This document shows, piece by piece, positions 45,863-58,934 of a stretch of DNA of 64,000 nt (the stretch's first letter is position 1; every line of letters starts with the position of its first letter). Source of the stretch: Corylus avellana. Taxonomy: Eukaryota > Streptophyta > Magnoliopsida > Fagales > Betulaceae. The notes beneath the pieces are model-generated. The model ran no database searches. It was not told the DNA's origin and worked only from the letters and a program-made list of their open reading frames with translations. Location of the stretch: contig NC_081542.1 of assembly GCF_901000735.1 (NCBI RefSeq), positions 37,444,571 to 37,508,570 on the forward strand, written 5' to 3'. The position numbers and the translations under genes were made by a program.

Positions 45863-47488
45863 ATTTTATTTTTTATTTTTTTATTTTATTTATTTTTATA
45901 TATCAGGTTTATTTATATTATATATATTTCATCTAATTTTTGTTTTTTATTAGGAAGGATTTATGTTTTCTGCTCTATTTCTTTTTCTTTTCTTTTCTTT
46001 TTTTCACGCAAAAACACTATTTATTTGCAAATAAAACAAAGAAACATGAAATGAATTTGTCGTTGCATGTACTAGATTTTCTTCTTCTTTCTTCCTCATC
46101 TTCTTCTTCTTCTTCTTTTCTTGTCAATCAATCGGACCATTTTACAAAGCTGTTTTAGTGTACAACAAACAGTTATATATAATACGGGCACAGGGAGAAT
46201 TTGATATTTTCCCATACATATATATATATATAGAAGTATATATGTGGCTTACTTCAATATGAATAATGTTGATTTAATTATTTTAATGAGATTCCAAATG
46301 AACGAGGAAAATGTTATATATCATTTAGGTTTGAACCATGCACGTTAATAAATGTTTATTTAGTATTAGATCAATGTGGGCTAACCACATCTTACTTATT
46401 GAGTCAATATCTTCATTCATCTTATTTTCTCTTGTTAATAATTTTCACCATCACCTTATTAATTAGCTTGAATTTGCCAAAAAAAAAAGAAAAAAAAAGT
46501 TAAAAGAATATATGATACGTGCCTGTAATTAATCGAGATCGAGTTGCCAGCCATTTCAGTGATAGAGCATTATTAGCTACAAGACTAGTTGTCCTACATC
46601 CTTCAATTCATTAGAAACATACTTTCTGACGTGTATTATTTGGCACGTCAGAATTTACATGTGGCACGTCAGAAATTCCTGACGTGCCTCATGTGGCTCG
46701 TCAAGAATTCGCCTTGGTAAGTCTAGCGCCTGCTGGTCGTCCCATCGCGCCATCACTCTTCTTCTTTCTTTCTTTTTTCCCTCTCTCCCTCCCCACTTTT
46801 TCTTCTCCCGCCCAAGCCAACCTCTCCCTCCCCCATTTTTTCTTTCTTTTCTTCTCCTCTCTTGGCTCCAATCCGGCCGGTGTATAGCTAGCTTCCTCTC
46901 CCTCACTCTTCCTCAACTCCCTCATCTCCCGATCTCTCTCTCTTAGCTCTATCTCTCAACTTGGAACGGCAGCTAGCACTCTCTCTCAAGCTCACTCTCC
47001 ATCTCCGGCGGGCTAGCTCCATCTCGCCATCGTCGTCTCCAGCAGTTCTCCGGCCTCAGCTTCTTCGACAATATCCTCTCTCCAGGTATATATATATTGT
47101 TTTGTTTTATATTTATGTTTTATTTTGTCATGAATCTGCATGATGTTTCGTTAATGTACTGGATTGAGTATTTGTGAGCATTTAATTGAGGTGTTTGTTT
47201 TATTTTTTTGTATATCTATTACTTATTGAACGTTGTATATGCACATGCATGCAAAATGATGTTTCTCATGCTAGGTTCTTGTTTCAAATTATAATAGTTT
47301 TTTAAATGTGGCTTTTTTTTTTTACCTGAAAAAGTTGGCTTATTAGTAAGGAATTTATAGAACATTATGTCAATTTTAATAATTCATTTCAATCATTTTA
47401 CCTTCTAATAATCACGTGTAGTGGTGAATTATAGAGATGTAATTTAAGACTTTGTTTAATTAATATTCAAATATAAAAAGTCTTAATA
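45426..47488. other. CACTA left end, contig copy 2
   Basis: CACTACAAAAAACCTGATTG after tgt (45423-45425). Subterminal gacgtg/cacgtc repeats run to about 45835, followed by a (TA)n tract and a CT-rich leader with a GT donor at 47086. This copy continues without a gap into the transposase region, so it is the true left end of the coding-competent layout. Confidence 0.8.
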
Positions 47489-48987
47489 TTGAAAGGAATG
47501 ATTAATATTCAAACATCATAAATGTACACTGATCCCTTATTTGTAAGTTATAAATTCAGACAAGGAGATGATTCAATCCGAATTCCATGGATTTAATGGG
47601 AAAAAGAGTTGGCAAAAGTGCAAACCTTGTCAAACTTAGAGAGAATCCAAATGAATAAGTAAAAAGTCATGACTTTGTTTGCTAGACTATTTTTTTTTTC
47701 CACGCTTTTGTTTTGAGTTTTTAAAACAAAATTAATCATAATTAAACACATAACCTAAAACACAAAATATATTCAAAACAATTTTTACTTAATTCTATCC
47801 CACATAAACTATTTTTTCAAACAAAAAAAATCATCCAAAAAGGATTAAACTTTTGGTTTGAGGAACTTAGATTTTTCTAGTTGAAAGATAATGCATTAAA
47901 ATTAATATTACCTAAAAACGAATTAGAATTTTCTTAAAATTATGATTAATATGAAAGAATCTAATGTGTCAATAACCTAAGAAACATCCCAACAAAAAAG
48001 AAAAGTTATACTCCAAAAAAAAAAAAAAAAAACTTCATTTATTGGATGTTTTGTTCTTGATTTTCCTCTTTTCAGTACCAGGACCAAGTCTTGTCTTCTT
48101 GCTTTTCATAAGTGTTTAAACTCATTCCTCCCTACTCGAGGGCCCTAGCCAATCTACAGTCGAGGTTTGGCCTTTGTAAAGTTACTTTTCAACTACTTTC
48201 TTCATTAATGCCTTTTTATTTAAAAGAATAACAAAAATTATTAAGAAACCATTTAAAATATTTGCAAATCACTCAAAATTATTTTAACCTTGATATATCA
48301 TGTCAAAAAAATAAAAAAATAAAAAAACAAACAAAAAATCCAATATAGTCTGTACTGCAAATGACATAATAATACAAGCCGACAACAACAATCCAAATTC
48401 AATGCAAAAAGAAATAAGGAAAGATTGTTTACAAAGAAATGATCATATTGATGCAACTTATAATTATTGAATTTGTAGATATGTCATGATATTATGGATT
48501 TTAAAGCTGCTAAATTATTCTATATTCAGAAGTTGTATGACCCATGTCATTACCTACTATAATGCCAAAGAGTTTCATTTAACCTAGATTTATTGTATTT
48601 AGGGTCTCCATAACGAATCTAGCTAGGTAGATGTTATAAAAAAAACTTATAAAATAACCTAGCTAAAATTATTTTGTTTAGGGTCTCCACCAAAAATGCG
48701 TTTGAATTTGGATTGAGTATTTTTTTGGTTTTTCAAGATTAATTATATTAGATAAATGTTAAAAATACACACTTTCGTACTATCCCCTTATATAACAAAT
48801 TCATATCCATGAATACTGGATATATTTGTTAATTAAATAACTAACCTAGTTTGGTTTTATTTTAGGGTCCCCATATATAACAAATGCATATATATATATA
48901 TATATATATATATTTTATGTGCTTGAAATTAGGTTTATATTTTTTAAGTCTTATATATCTATTTCTAATTTATGTGTGTAGAGAAAA
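47489..48987. other. Non-coding part of CACTA element (probable leader intron)
   Basis: AT-rich sequence with poly-A runs and a (TA)n tract near 48888-48913. No gene is supported. It ends at gtgtgtag|ag, a plausible splice acceptor just before the transposase start. Confidence 0.45.
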
Positions 48988-51835
48988 ATGGACAAGAGTT
49001 GGATGACAAAGTCTAGAGGTCGAGGAAATACAGAGACAGATGTAGATTGTTTGTGGAGTTTGCAGTTAGTACCTGTAGAACCCCTGATGGATTCATCTAT
49101 TGCCCTTGTAAGATTTGTCGAAATAGCCGGCGCCACCCGCTAGGTTTTGTATTCGACCACTTGACCGAGGGAAAAGGAATGATGTCGAAATACACACTTT
49201 GGTACTATTACGGTGAAAAGCATGTACAGGGTCCTGGTACAGGCTCAAATTCGAATCGCCCGGCCTCAGATGCGGGTGCAAGCGCAAATTAGGGTGGAGA
49301 CATGCACGCAATGTTGCGTGATTTATTTGGCATGCACGAAGTCAGGGAAGACAATTGTGAGCCTCATGTCGTGGTGCAATGGGGGTGAAGAAATTGTGAA
49401 CCAAGAAGCCACTGAAGGTGACACACTAAAGTATTACGACCTTCTTAAAAAGGCGGAGAAACCACTTCATATTGGGACCAAACATAGCAAACTGAGTGCG
49501 ACTGTACACCTATACAACTTGAAGTGCGTTGGTGGACTTAGTAACACAATATTCTCGTCTTTCCTAGAGTTCATCAATCAGTTGCTGCCTGAGAGTGATG
49601 AAACTCTGTCAGTTAATACATATGAGGCGAAAAAGTTTTTATGGGACATAGGACTCGGGTATGAGAAGATTCCGGCATATCGTAATGACTGTATGTTATT
49701 CTAGAAGGGCAATAAGGAGTTGGATTCATGTACCGTCTGTGGAAAATCTAAATGCATGGATGCAATCAATTTAGATGAGGATGGTCAACCCATATCGTCG
49801 GGCAAGAAACGTCCGATGAAGGTGTTGCGTTGGTTTCCACTCATACCACGACTACAGAGGCTGTTTATGTTAGAGCATACTGCATCCTATATGAGGTGGC
49901 ATGCAGAAGGCCGCACTAAGAACGGCGTATTGAGGCATCCGGCCAACGGTGACGCATAGAAGTCATTCGACAATTTAAATCCAGAGTTTTCAGCGGACAG
50001 CAGGAACGTAAGGCTCGGACTAACCTCAAATGGATTTAATCCATTTGAAAACATGAGCACATCTCACAGCACTTGGTCTGTAATGCTTGTGCCGTACAAC
50101 TTGCCTCCTTGGATGTGCATAAAACAGACGTCTTTCATATTATCCTTAATTATTCCGGACCCAAATTCACCTAGAATGGATATAGATGTCTACCTTAAAT
50201 CATTAATTGAGGAGTTACAAGAACTATGAAATATAGGGGTATGCACATACGACGTCTTAAAGAAAAATAATTTGGTGATGCAAGCGCAGTTGATGTGGAC
50301 AATTAATAATTTCCCAGCATACGCAGATTTGTCTAGATAGTCTACCAAGGCCCAGGGGTGAGAAAGCATGTCCTTACTGTATGCACTCGACAAGGTCGAA
50401 ATGGTTAAAACATGGCCATAAATGGTGTTTTATGGGGCACAAGCTATACTTGCCCATGAATCATCCGTGGAGGCGGAACAAAAGAACATTTGACGGCAAC
50501 GTAGAACTAGAATGTGCCCCTGATGTGCCAAGTGGAGATGAAATCATGAGTCAATTAGAATGGGTGGTGTTTGGGGATGAGGATGCTGGTCAGGCAAGGC
50601 CGGATGATAAAGAAAAAGGAAAGAATCGGAAGACGAAAACTTCTAATGTAGTGTGGAAGAAGAAAAATATTTTCTTTAGGTTGCCGTATTAGAAAGATAA
50701 TTTATTGCGGCATAACCTTGATGTCATGCACATAAAGAAAAACGTGATGGACAACATACTTGGTACAATATTGGACATTCCAGGAAAAACAAAGGACAAC
50801 CTTGCCGCCCGCTTAAATTTGCAAGAAATGGATTTTAGATGTACACTTCATCTCTACACTGGTGAGGATGGTAAGATCTATATACGACAAGCTACCTACA
50901 CGATGTCCAATGGTGATAAAATACATTTTTTGAAAGTATTACGAAATATAAGGGTGCCCAACGGATATGCCTCGAACATTTCTCGTTGTATACGACTTAA
51001 GGACCATACGATATTGGGATTAAAGAGTCATGACAATCACGTACTGATGCAGCAACTTCTACCTATTGCATTGCGTGGATTACTTTCAGGAAACGTGACT
51101 AGATCTCTTATTGAGATGTCTACATTCTTCAGAGGCTTATATTCAACAACATTGACACAAGAGGATATTGATTGACTATAGAGTAATGTCTGTATCACGT
51201 TGTGCAAGATGGAACGGGTTTTTCCCCCAACTTTTTTACTAGCATGGTTCATGTGGTTGTGCATCTTGTCCGTGAATGCCGACTCGGTGGATCAGTATAG
51301 TATAGATGGATGAATCTGGCATAGAGGTAAAATTTGTTTACGGATATTCCTGATTTTTATTTTTCACTCCAATACAAGACAAGTACTAACTGAACTAATT
51401 GATTGTTTTGGTTCATATTTAGGAGCTTTGGAGTGTTCAAATCTAATGTGCACAACAAAGCGGTTCCTGAGGGCTGCATTGGGAAAGGCTACATATCAAT
51501 TGAGTTGGTGATGTTCTGTTCAAGATATTTAGATAACACACCAACCTTTCACAATAGGATACAAAAAAATCCGAATGGTTCAAAGGGACATGGAACACGA
51601 GCCCGACTTGACCAAATCACCATGACACAGATTCACCAGTATATTATGTTCAACTCGGACGAGTTCCTTTAATTGTGGACGTAAGTCGAGGTCCTTCACT
51701 GGCATATTATATGTTCAATGAACTTGTACCATTAGTTTTGAATTATAATGAACCTAATTTCGAATTGTAGGATGTACATGGATACGCTTAGGCGATTATG
51801 CAATAGAGGGCGAACAACAGAGGATTAGTTGGAAA

Positions 51836-52663
51836 TATGGGTGTAAACGAGCCGAGCTTGAGCGAGCTTCCCTTGTTCAGGCTTGGCTCGTTTAAATTTT
51901 ACTCGAGCTCGAGCTCGAGTCGAGCTCAAGGGCGAGCCAAAAAAATCGAGCTCGAGCTAATAATAAGTCGAGCCGAGCCAGCTCGCGAGCTGACTCTTAT
52001 ATTTAATGTTTTTGTTTTTTTTTAAAAAAAAAAATTAACTTCAAGTACTCTTAAACGGCTTAAGAAGTTAGTTTGCATATGAGTATTTGCTTAACCTGGC
52101 TTGTCGAGTATGGAGCCTGAGTCAATACAGCAAGGCATTTGGTTTCAAAAAGAGAGGATATGCATCCTTTTATAGATAAGCAAACTTGAAGATTAATATT
52201 TTCTTAACAATGTGGGACAAGTTAATAGGTTGCATTCAGACTGCATTGGGACAACGCCCCCTACAAAAAACTATTTTTTCAACGTCTCTCTCTCAATCCC
52301 CCTTACCAATCACAGCGCATCTTCCACCTGAACTCTCACTTCCCACTCTCTCACTCTCGCTCATCAAACAGGTAGTGATAGTGTTTGGGTCTGTATGATT
52401 CTTCAATAGTTTATGCCTTTTGCAATCTTTCTCAATAGTTTCTGCTTGATTTTTCTTTCTTTCGTTTGGGTCTGCTCTAGTTTAATCGAGGTCTTTTTAA
52501 TGATTGCTCTCTCTCTCTCTCTCTCTTTGATCACGAAGGGTTTAGAATTTTTCATTTTCTAACACTTAAATATAAATGCAATCTTAAGATTTTAATAATT
52601 ATGAGATTTATAATTAATTATGNNNNNNNNNNNNNNNNNNNNNNNNNNNNNNNNNNNNNNNNN

Positions 52664-52705
<42 letters not shown>

Positions 52706-52862
52706 GAGCTTATTCACGAGCCTAGCCGAGTCGAACCGAGCTTGCTTCGTTTAATATTCGAGCTAGGATTTGTGTTCATGAAGTGCTTCATTTAATATTT
52801 GAGTCAAGCACGAGCCGAGCCCGAGCTTGCTCGCGAGACGCTTCGCTCACTTAACAGCCCTA
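51836..52862. mobile_element. hAT-like non-autonomous element inside transposase
   Basis: Ends tatgggtgtaaacgagccg and (reverse complement) tagggctgttaagtgagc. Exact 8-bp target duplication gttggaaa at 51828-51835 and 52863-52870. The interior has gagctcgag-rich arms, the gggacaacgccccctacaaa block and a TA/CA microsatellite with a 41-N gap. Same family as 8946-9771. Confidence 0.9.
52623..52663. other. Assembly gap (41 N)
   Basis: Short gap at a (TA)n/(CA)n microsatellite; the repeat probably caused it. Confidence 0.95.
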
Positions 52863-53873
52863 GTTGGAAACCCAACATTATGAGTTGTTCTGCGAGTGGT
52901 ACCATGGCTACGTAAGAATAATGTGATATTTAACAAAAGAATTGTCAAAGTATATTTGCGTGCTGTTTTTCAAATCAACTAAAGCAACTAACCTTGCGTT
53001 TTCATTGTAAGTAATATATTCACAGGTCGATCGATTGGACGATCGATCTAGGAAAGAACTTGGTGACAAATTGGTAATGCATTGTAGAGGGCCGAGGGAG
53101 TTAATAGTCAGATACAATAAATATGTGGTTAACAGCAAGCTGTTTCGCACTATTACATATGATGCCGGAAAGAGGACTCAGAACAGCGGGGTGTGTGTGC
53201 CGACTCTTGATGGTGAAACGTACTACGGGAAGTTAACGAAAATACTTGAGATTGAGTACTATGGCAGGACTAAGTACGTTATGTTCAGGTGTAATTGGGC
53301 AGATAACACGAGGGACAAGGGGTATAAGGTGGACGAGTATGGCATAATACTTGTCAACTTCAAAAACCCTGTCCACACGGGAGAGCTGATTACTAATGAG
53401 TCGTATGTGCTAACTTCACAAGTTGACCAGGTATTTTACGTACAAGATGATATGGACTCAGATCGGGCCTGCACTGTACGGATTAAACCTAGAAACGAAT
53501 ATGACGTTGGTCAGAGTGAAGGGCCTCAAGATGCATGTGCCAACTACCACGAGTGTGACCTGCTCCTATTAACCAGAAATATTAATCACAATCCGCAGGA
53601 TGATATCGAATACGTCAGACCCGACTTAGATCCAACCCAAGTGTATGTGATTGAATAAAAGTTGAATATATATATATATATATATATGTTTTGATTGCAA
53701 TGTTGTTTACTACATGCACTGATGCACATTACATCAACACAAATAATTAAGCTGTGCATTGGGTAAAATCTAGTATATATCTTATTTTTAATATGTGAAT
53801 CATGCATACATAAGGTACTAAATATTTCATACATTGTATACGTAATTAATTGGGTGTGTGCTGTTTTTCGCAG

Positions 53874-56674
53874 GTTACCATAAATAGTAGGGGGAAGACA
53901 AGAGCACGGAGGGGCTCGTCTTCAATGCGGTAGCCTATGTCGCATGGGCCTCCATCTTACCACCTTGATGACAGCGAGCAACAAGACGTTGCTCAGCTTA
54001 TGGGGCTACAGGACGGGTATCGATCAGTACTTCCAAGTGATATGGAAGGAGAGATCCTTGTCCATAATCCATATGGTTCGGCAGGCATGGCCCAGATGGG
54101 GTATCGGCCTGATTCATATCCGTACATTGAGTTAGGGCAGAGTTCTCAAGGCCATGTGGAGCGGCTATACAGCTAGCATAGCGCAGGTACCGAAAAAAGT
54201 TTTGAAAGTTTTTAACTATATTGGTGCGATATCAATTATATTTAAATACAACTACAAATTCATAAAATTTTAAACATTCTAAAAAAATACAAAGCAGGTA
54301 GCGAGGACAGTGAGATTGAGCCCCCGGAAGACATGACTAGTGGGATAGGTGCCACGGATGACCTACAGCCCACCAACCCTGCTCCCGCCAACCGGTTAGG
54401 CCCTCGACAGGTCTGGACGATAAGTAAGTGTATTTGCTTAAATGTCATGCATATAAGTCTTAATTACTTGTAATTAGTATTCAATTCTAAATAACTTACA
54501 TCGGTAATTTTTAATCTGTTGGGTACCGATCAGATGAAAACACCATTATTGAAGTGGTCACCATTTGTGACTTGCATAGGTTGCCAAGGGTCCCCGCCGG
54601 CAAAAGGGTCATACTTGAGTTCAATGCTTCATGGCAGCTCGTTGACTTTAGCGCCGTGAGGTTTAGACGAATGGCCGGACACGTCATTAGGAGCGGCAAT
54701 TATGTCTGAATACCGGACGACTGGACAAAGGTACCGGAGCGTACCAAAGAGGATATATGGGACACCTTGTTGGTATGTGTATTTTATTATGTCAAACACT
54801 CCTAATGTATGTATATATTTGATATAAGTTGTACATATATATGTGTGTTTATATCTATATACATATACACATATATTTTAGGTTTTTTTAATTCATCAAT
54901 TTTGAACTTGTACAGGTAGATTTTTTCGTCCCGCCCGAGTGCAACTTGGAAGCCATAAAGAATGACGCATTCCGAGATATGGGCTCCAAGCTGAGGATTT
55001 GGAGGCACGAGTTAAAAAAATATCTTGCCATTACGACGGACGATACTCCCGCCATCGTATGGGCGAGAGTGGGGCAAGATAGGCCCTCGGAGTACAACGC
55101 TGTCGACTTGGAGATATTGTTGGAGAGATGGTGTAGCAAGAAGAACAAGGTAGGTCATGAGTTATACTATAATTTTGTGTAATGTCATTACTTGTAATTG
55201 TGTTAGTATTAACATATTAATAATGTTAATTGTGTAGGATTATACGGCGTGTATGAAAAGCTTGCGAGCATTGAATAATACACCCCATTGCACCGGGTCG
55301 ATGAGTTACGCGAGGGTGATACATGACGAGGTCAGTGTGTAATTTACTCTATACTTATAGATATAAACATTTTATCTATAGATATATTTAAACATATCTG
55401 TATGTTCTATTTTTTCGGTAGGTCATATGTTTGGGCACTCCTACTCGTGCACAGAATTACATTCGCACACACAAGAAGAAGGATGATGTATAGCCAAATG
55501 ACATAGTGAATGAGNNNNNNNNNNNNNNNNNNNNNNNNNNNNNNNNNNNNNNNNNNNNNNNNNNNNNNNNNNNNNNNNNNNNNNNNNNNNNNNNNNNNNN
55601 NNNNNNNNNNNNNNAGATGTATATGCTACTCACATTTCATAAGTTTTGCTTATATATGTGATAATTTATTTGTAATTAACAGTTGTATGACACACTGACC
55701 CAATAATTAATGTAACATACAGGAGAGGATGGAGGAGCTTATACCCACCGACCCTGCAGCATCGTCTAGCGTGATAGAGGGCATGGTCAGGTGGGCGCCG
55801 AACAACGCATACGCCCAGGCGCTTAGAAATAAGTCTGAGTACGCTGGTAGGGTTCGGCAGGGGGCTACATACACTCATACTATACACCGTCACTAGCACG
55901 ATCACAAAACACCGGGCACTCCACGATCTCACAAGAAACACTTGACAAAGCGCTTGAGGTGGATAGGGCAAAGCACAAGGAAGAGATAGATGCCTCGTTG
56001 GTCGAGAACAATACGCGGGTAGCTCAGCAAGTGGCAGAGCAGATGGCAGCGAACAATGCGGGGTTGGCTCAAAAGGATGCTCAAATGACGGCAATGTTTG
56101 ACGCTCGTTTTCGCCAGCTCGAGGAAATGATGCGGTCGAGCTCCGTGCCAGACAGAGCTTCCCCACCCTTTGCGATTGTGCGATCGTCGGTCGATAGTGA
56201 ATCAGGTAATGAGATTTTGTAATGGTCAATGTGGTTTTATAACTGTCCCTATATATATGTGCACTTCTAAATTTAGAGTTTGGATATGTTGTAGTCATTC
56301 TCATTAATGGTATTGTAAATCTTGTTGAATTTGGTTTATATATCATGGTTGGTTTGGTGGTGGATGTGGGTTAAAGCTTTGCATTTGAAGTGTTTGGTAT
56401 TATGAGATGGACCATTATGGTCCTTGTAGAATATTGTTTGGTGCATTTGATTTGATCACGAAAATATGTTGGGGGTGTAGATATAAATTTGAATTTGTTG
56501 AGTATGATGTCCTTTGTTTACATAGTGACGTTGCTCAATGATTGTTTGTTTTATCATTTCCAGTTAGTGGATTTCATTTGTTTGTTGAATATTGTTTGAT
56601 GATTGTTTGTTTTATCATTTGCAGGTAATGGACATCATGGAGAGGATGCTATTGATGTCGATGATCAGCATTGA
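53874..56674 (+). pseudogene. Second CACTA gene, plant En/Spm (Transposase_24-like), disrupted
   Basis: Exons follow a splice acceptor at 53873. Recognisable parts are a Gly/Tyr/Pro-rich N-terminal region (53937-54176), VPAGKRVILEFNASWQLV (about 54590-54645), FFVPPECNLEAIKNDAF (from about 54924), SLRALNNTPHCTGSMSYARV (about 55260) and PTRAQNYIRTHKKKDD (about 55440-55490). A coiled-coil tail rich in Gln/Ala/Glu (55959-56200) is followed by a last exon GNGHHGEDAIDVDDQH ending at 56674. This order matches the second protein of plant CACTA elements, thought to bind subterminal repeats. TAG at 53928, TGA at 54707, TAG at 55491 and TAG at 55894 break it, with a frameshift near 55895. A 100-N gap removes part. 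Confidence 0.75.
55515..55614. other. Assembly gap (100 N)
   Basis: Gap inside the second CACTA gene. The flanks do not repeat each other, so no duplication is suspected here. Confidence 0.95.
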
Positions 56675-57049
56675 ACGTCTGGTTGGCCATTCGCACTTGT
56701 TGTACATAAGCTATTTTGTTGATGTAATTGTATTCGTGATATTTTTTTTTTGATGTACGTAGTTAGATATATTTCATCTAACAGAGATAGTTTTATTAGT
56801 GTATATTATGTTATTTGTGGTTGGTGTATAGTTTTTGTAGTTGGCCATTCGCACTTGGTATATATGTCATTATTTGTGTCTTGCAGCTAGTTTTGGTTGA
56901 TAGTTTGTGATCGACGTTAATGGATAAATTGCATATTATTTGCATGGATCGATAGATAAATTGTATATCAGATTAATTGTAATCCAAAATTCGAGAATAG
57001 CCCCGAAAAAATTCACAAAATATATAGGGTGGGGGAAAATTTTAAAAAT

Positions 57050-57327
57050 CACCAAATTTTCTGATGTGTCGTGTTTTGACATGTCAGAAAATTCTGTATC
57101 AGAAAGTGACACGTCAGAAAAATTTATGAAGTGCTTCTACTGACACGTCAGAAAATTTTTCTGACGTGCCAATTTTGACACATTAGAAATTTTTCGTTTT
57201 TGACACCCAAAATTTTAACGCTTGACACACGTAAAAAATGCTACGTCAGGAAAATTTTCTGACGTGTCAGACCACCTAACACGTCTCAAAATGCATATCA
57301 GCAAAAAATTCTTTTTTTTTTGTAGTG
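57050..57327. repeat. CACTA right subterminal repeats
   Basis: Repeated gacacgtcagaaaa and tctgacgtg motifs in both orientations directly inside the right terminus, mirroring the left end. Confidence 0.8.
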
Positions 57328-57735
57328 TGTACAAAAGTTTGATAAGGATAAGATTAGGGTGAGATTGGTTGACTTAGAATTTTCATTCCAATTCATTAAG
57401 ATTAAATTATTTAAAATTATGATTAGGTTATTTAAAATTAAGATGATGATTAATTAAGAGTTCTTATCAATTGATGTGTCATCTTATTGTATTTATTTGA
57501 AGATCATCTTATGATTAATAAAATCATAGAAAATATTTGTGAAATGTGTAGTGTTCTGATGTCGGGCAGAACTAAGATTATTTTGATAGCGTATGATAGC
57601 AGCAGAAACTAAAATTTAAAGATTAAAAAAAATAAATTTAGGAAGAGAGAAAATAACAAATAAGGAAGAGAAAGTCCATAGTTGCCAAAAATAAGCCAAC
57701 AAATAAATAACTCTGAAAGGCTGAAATTTAATTAA

Positions 57736-58896
57736 TACTTTAAAACTGAATTGTTTTATTGTGTGTGTATCCCTTATATAGACTAAAAATAACTCATACT
57801 TTAACAAAGAAAAGGAAACATACATGATCCTAATAGAAAAGGAAAAATACAATCCTTATTGAAAAGGAAAAACCAAAACACACATTCAAAAATAATAAAT
57901 CCACACTAAAATTTTTCTTCGCGTCGATCATATTCTCTCGCCTTGAATGGAGTTTTGTGCTTTGTCCTACTTGAAAGGACTTAAAAACTATTTCGCCCAA
58001 ATAGTACCCTTAACCGAGTGTGTTTCCATCAAAGTTGATGTACACAAATAAAATTTTAATTTAGTTTTGGTTAAATATCAATGCCTAGCAAATTCAAAAA
58101 AAAAGAGATAAAACTTTTGAGAAATACTACACACTGTACTTTTACTACAACACTTTCTAACGTGTTTTTTAAAATTATTATTAGATTAAAATTTAATAAT
58201 AATTTATCTAAAATTTAATAGTGATTTAAAAGTTACATCAAATAGTGTGAAAGTGAATATATGTGTAAACGGGAATGTGTATAGCATTACTCAAAACTTT
58301 TTGCTTAAACTTTTTGCCCTTAAAATCACATCAAATGCTTGGCAAGCTTTTTTCTTCTTTATGTAAAAGAGACTTTTTTCATAGAGCGACAAAAGCACTA
58401 AAAAAGCACATATGATGAGCTCACAACGACAGTGTAACCCTGAGGCGGATCTCAGAATTGAGGGGAACATTTATTATTATTGATTTCTGCCCAAGATAGG
58501 TCAGCTATTGAGTACGTGTGAACATTTTGAACACCTTTCTTTATGTATAGAAGATAACATTTTGAACACCTTTCTTTATGTCGTTTGACAGTGTCTTTGC
58601 TATAATATTAATTAGGGTTTATTTCTTCTTTCTATGGTCTAGCTTGCTTTATCGTTATCAGTAGTAGTCAGGTTTAACATAATTCCATGCATGCAATGAT
58701 TAAGACTGCAGGTTAGATGCCATGCATTTTTCTGATTGTGGAGATTTTTCTGAAAAAGAAAAACTGATATCAGACTAGTAATTGGGGAATATCTAAATTT
58801 ATTTGGATCAATTTAAAATTTTTTGAATTACAGAATTTTGTGCCAGAAAATTGGTGAGATGTATAGATTAATTATTCTATTGTTAGTTTGAGTTGA

Positions 58897-58934
<38 letters not shown>

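Larger units (their letters stand above)
48988..53658 (+). pseudogene. CACTA TNP2-type transposase, multiply disrupted
   Basis: It begins MDKSWMTKSRGRG, like the transposase-associated zinc-finger domain, whose YCPCKICRN part is at 49110-49140. The TNP2 core follows (CTVCGKSK, VLRWFPLIPRLQRLF, NPFENMSTSHSTW, LVPYNLPPWMC, MDIDVYLKSLIEEL, NHPWRRNKRTFDG, LRHNLDVMHIKKNV) to about 51330. A downstream exon from about 51421 has HNKAVPEGCIGKGYIS, and the C-terminal DUF4216 domain (YYGKLTKILEIEYYGRTKYV) ends at 53658. Frameshifts lie near 49035, 49385 and 50350. Stops at 49702, 49957, 50227, 50338 and 50690 each fall where the family has Trp; others lie at 49290, 51173 and 51179. A hAT-like element interrupts it at 51836-52862. 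It cannot make a full protein; its normal role is cutting and moving CACTA ends. Confidence 0.9.
42370..57327 (+). mobile_element. CACTA (En/Spm) transposon, decayed
   Basis: Begins CACTACAAAAAA at 42370 and ends with its complement TTTTTTGTAGTG at 57327. The 3-bp target duplication tgt (42367-42369 and 57328-57330) and the terminal CACTA are diagnostic of the superfamily. Subterminal regions carry many gacgtg/cacgtc repeats. Inside are a TNP2-type transposase and a second En/Spm-type gene, both on the plus strand and both disrupted. The span is inflated because the left end is present twice. If the second copy (start 45426) is the true one, the element is about 11.9 kb. The empty site is preserved in unit A at 35943. 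Confidence 0.93.

Noticed and set aside
49702..50692. UAG and UGA read as tryptophan (recoding) in the transposase
   Set aside because: All other genes here use standard stops, the gene also has frameshifts and a nested insertion, and G-to-A decay explains the pattern.
55666..56346. 226-residue minus-strand frame
   Set aside because: It is antisense to the second CACTA gene and has no recognisable domain.
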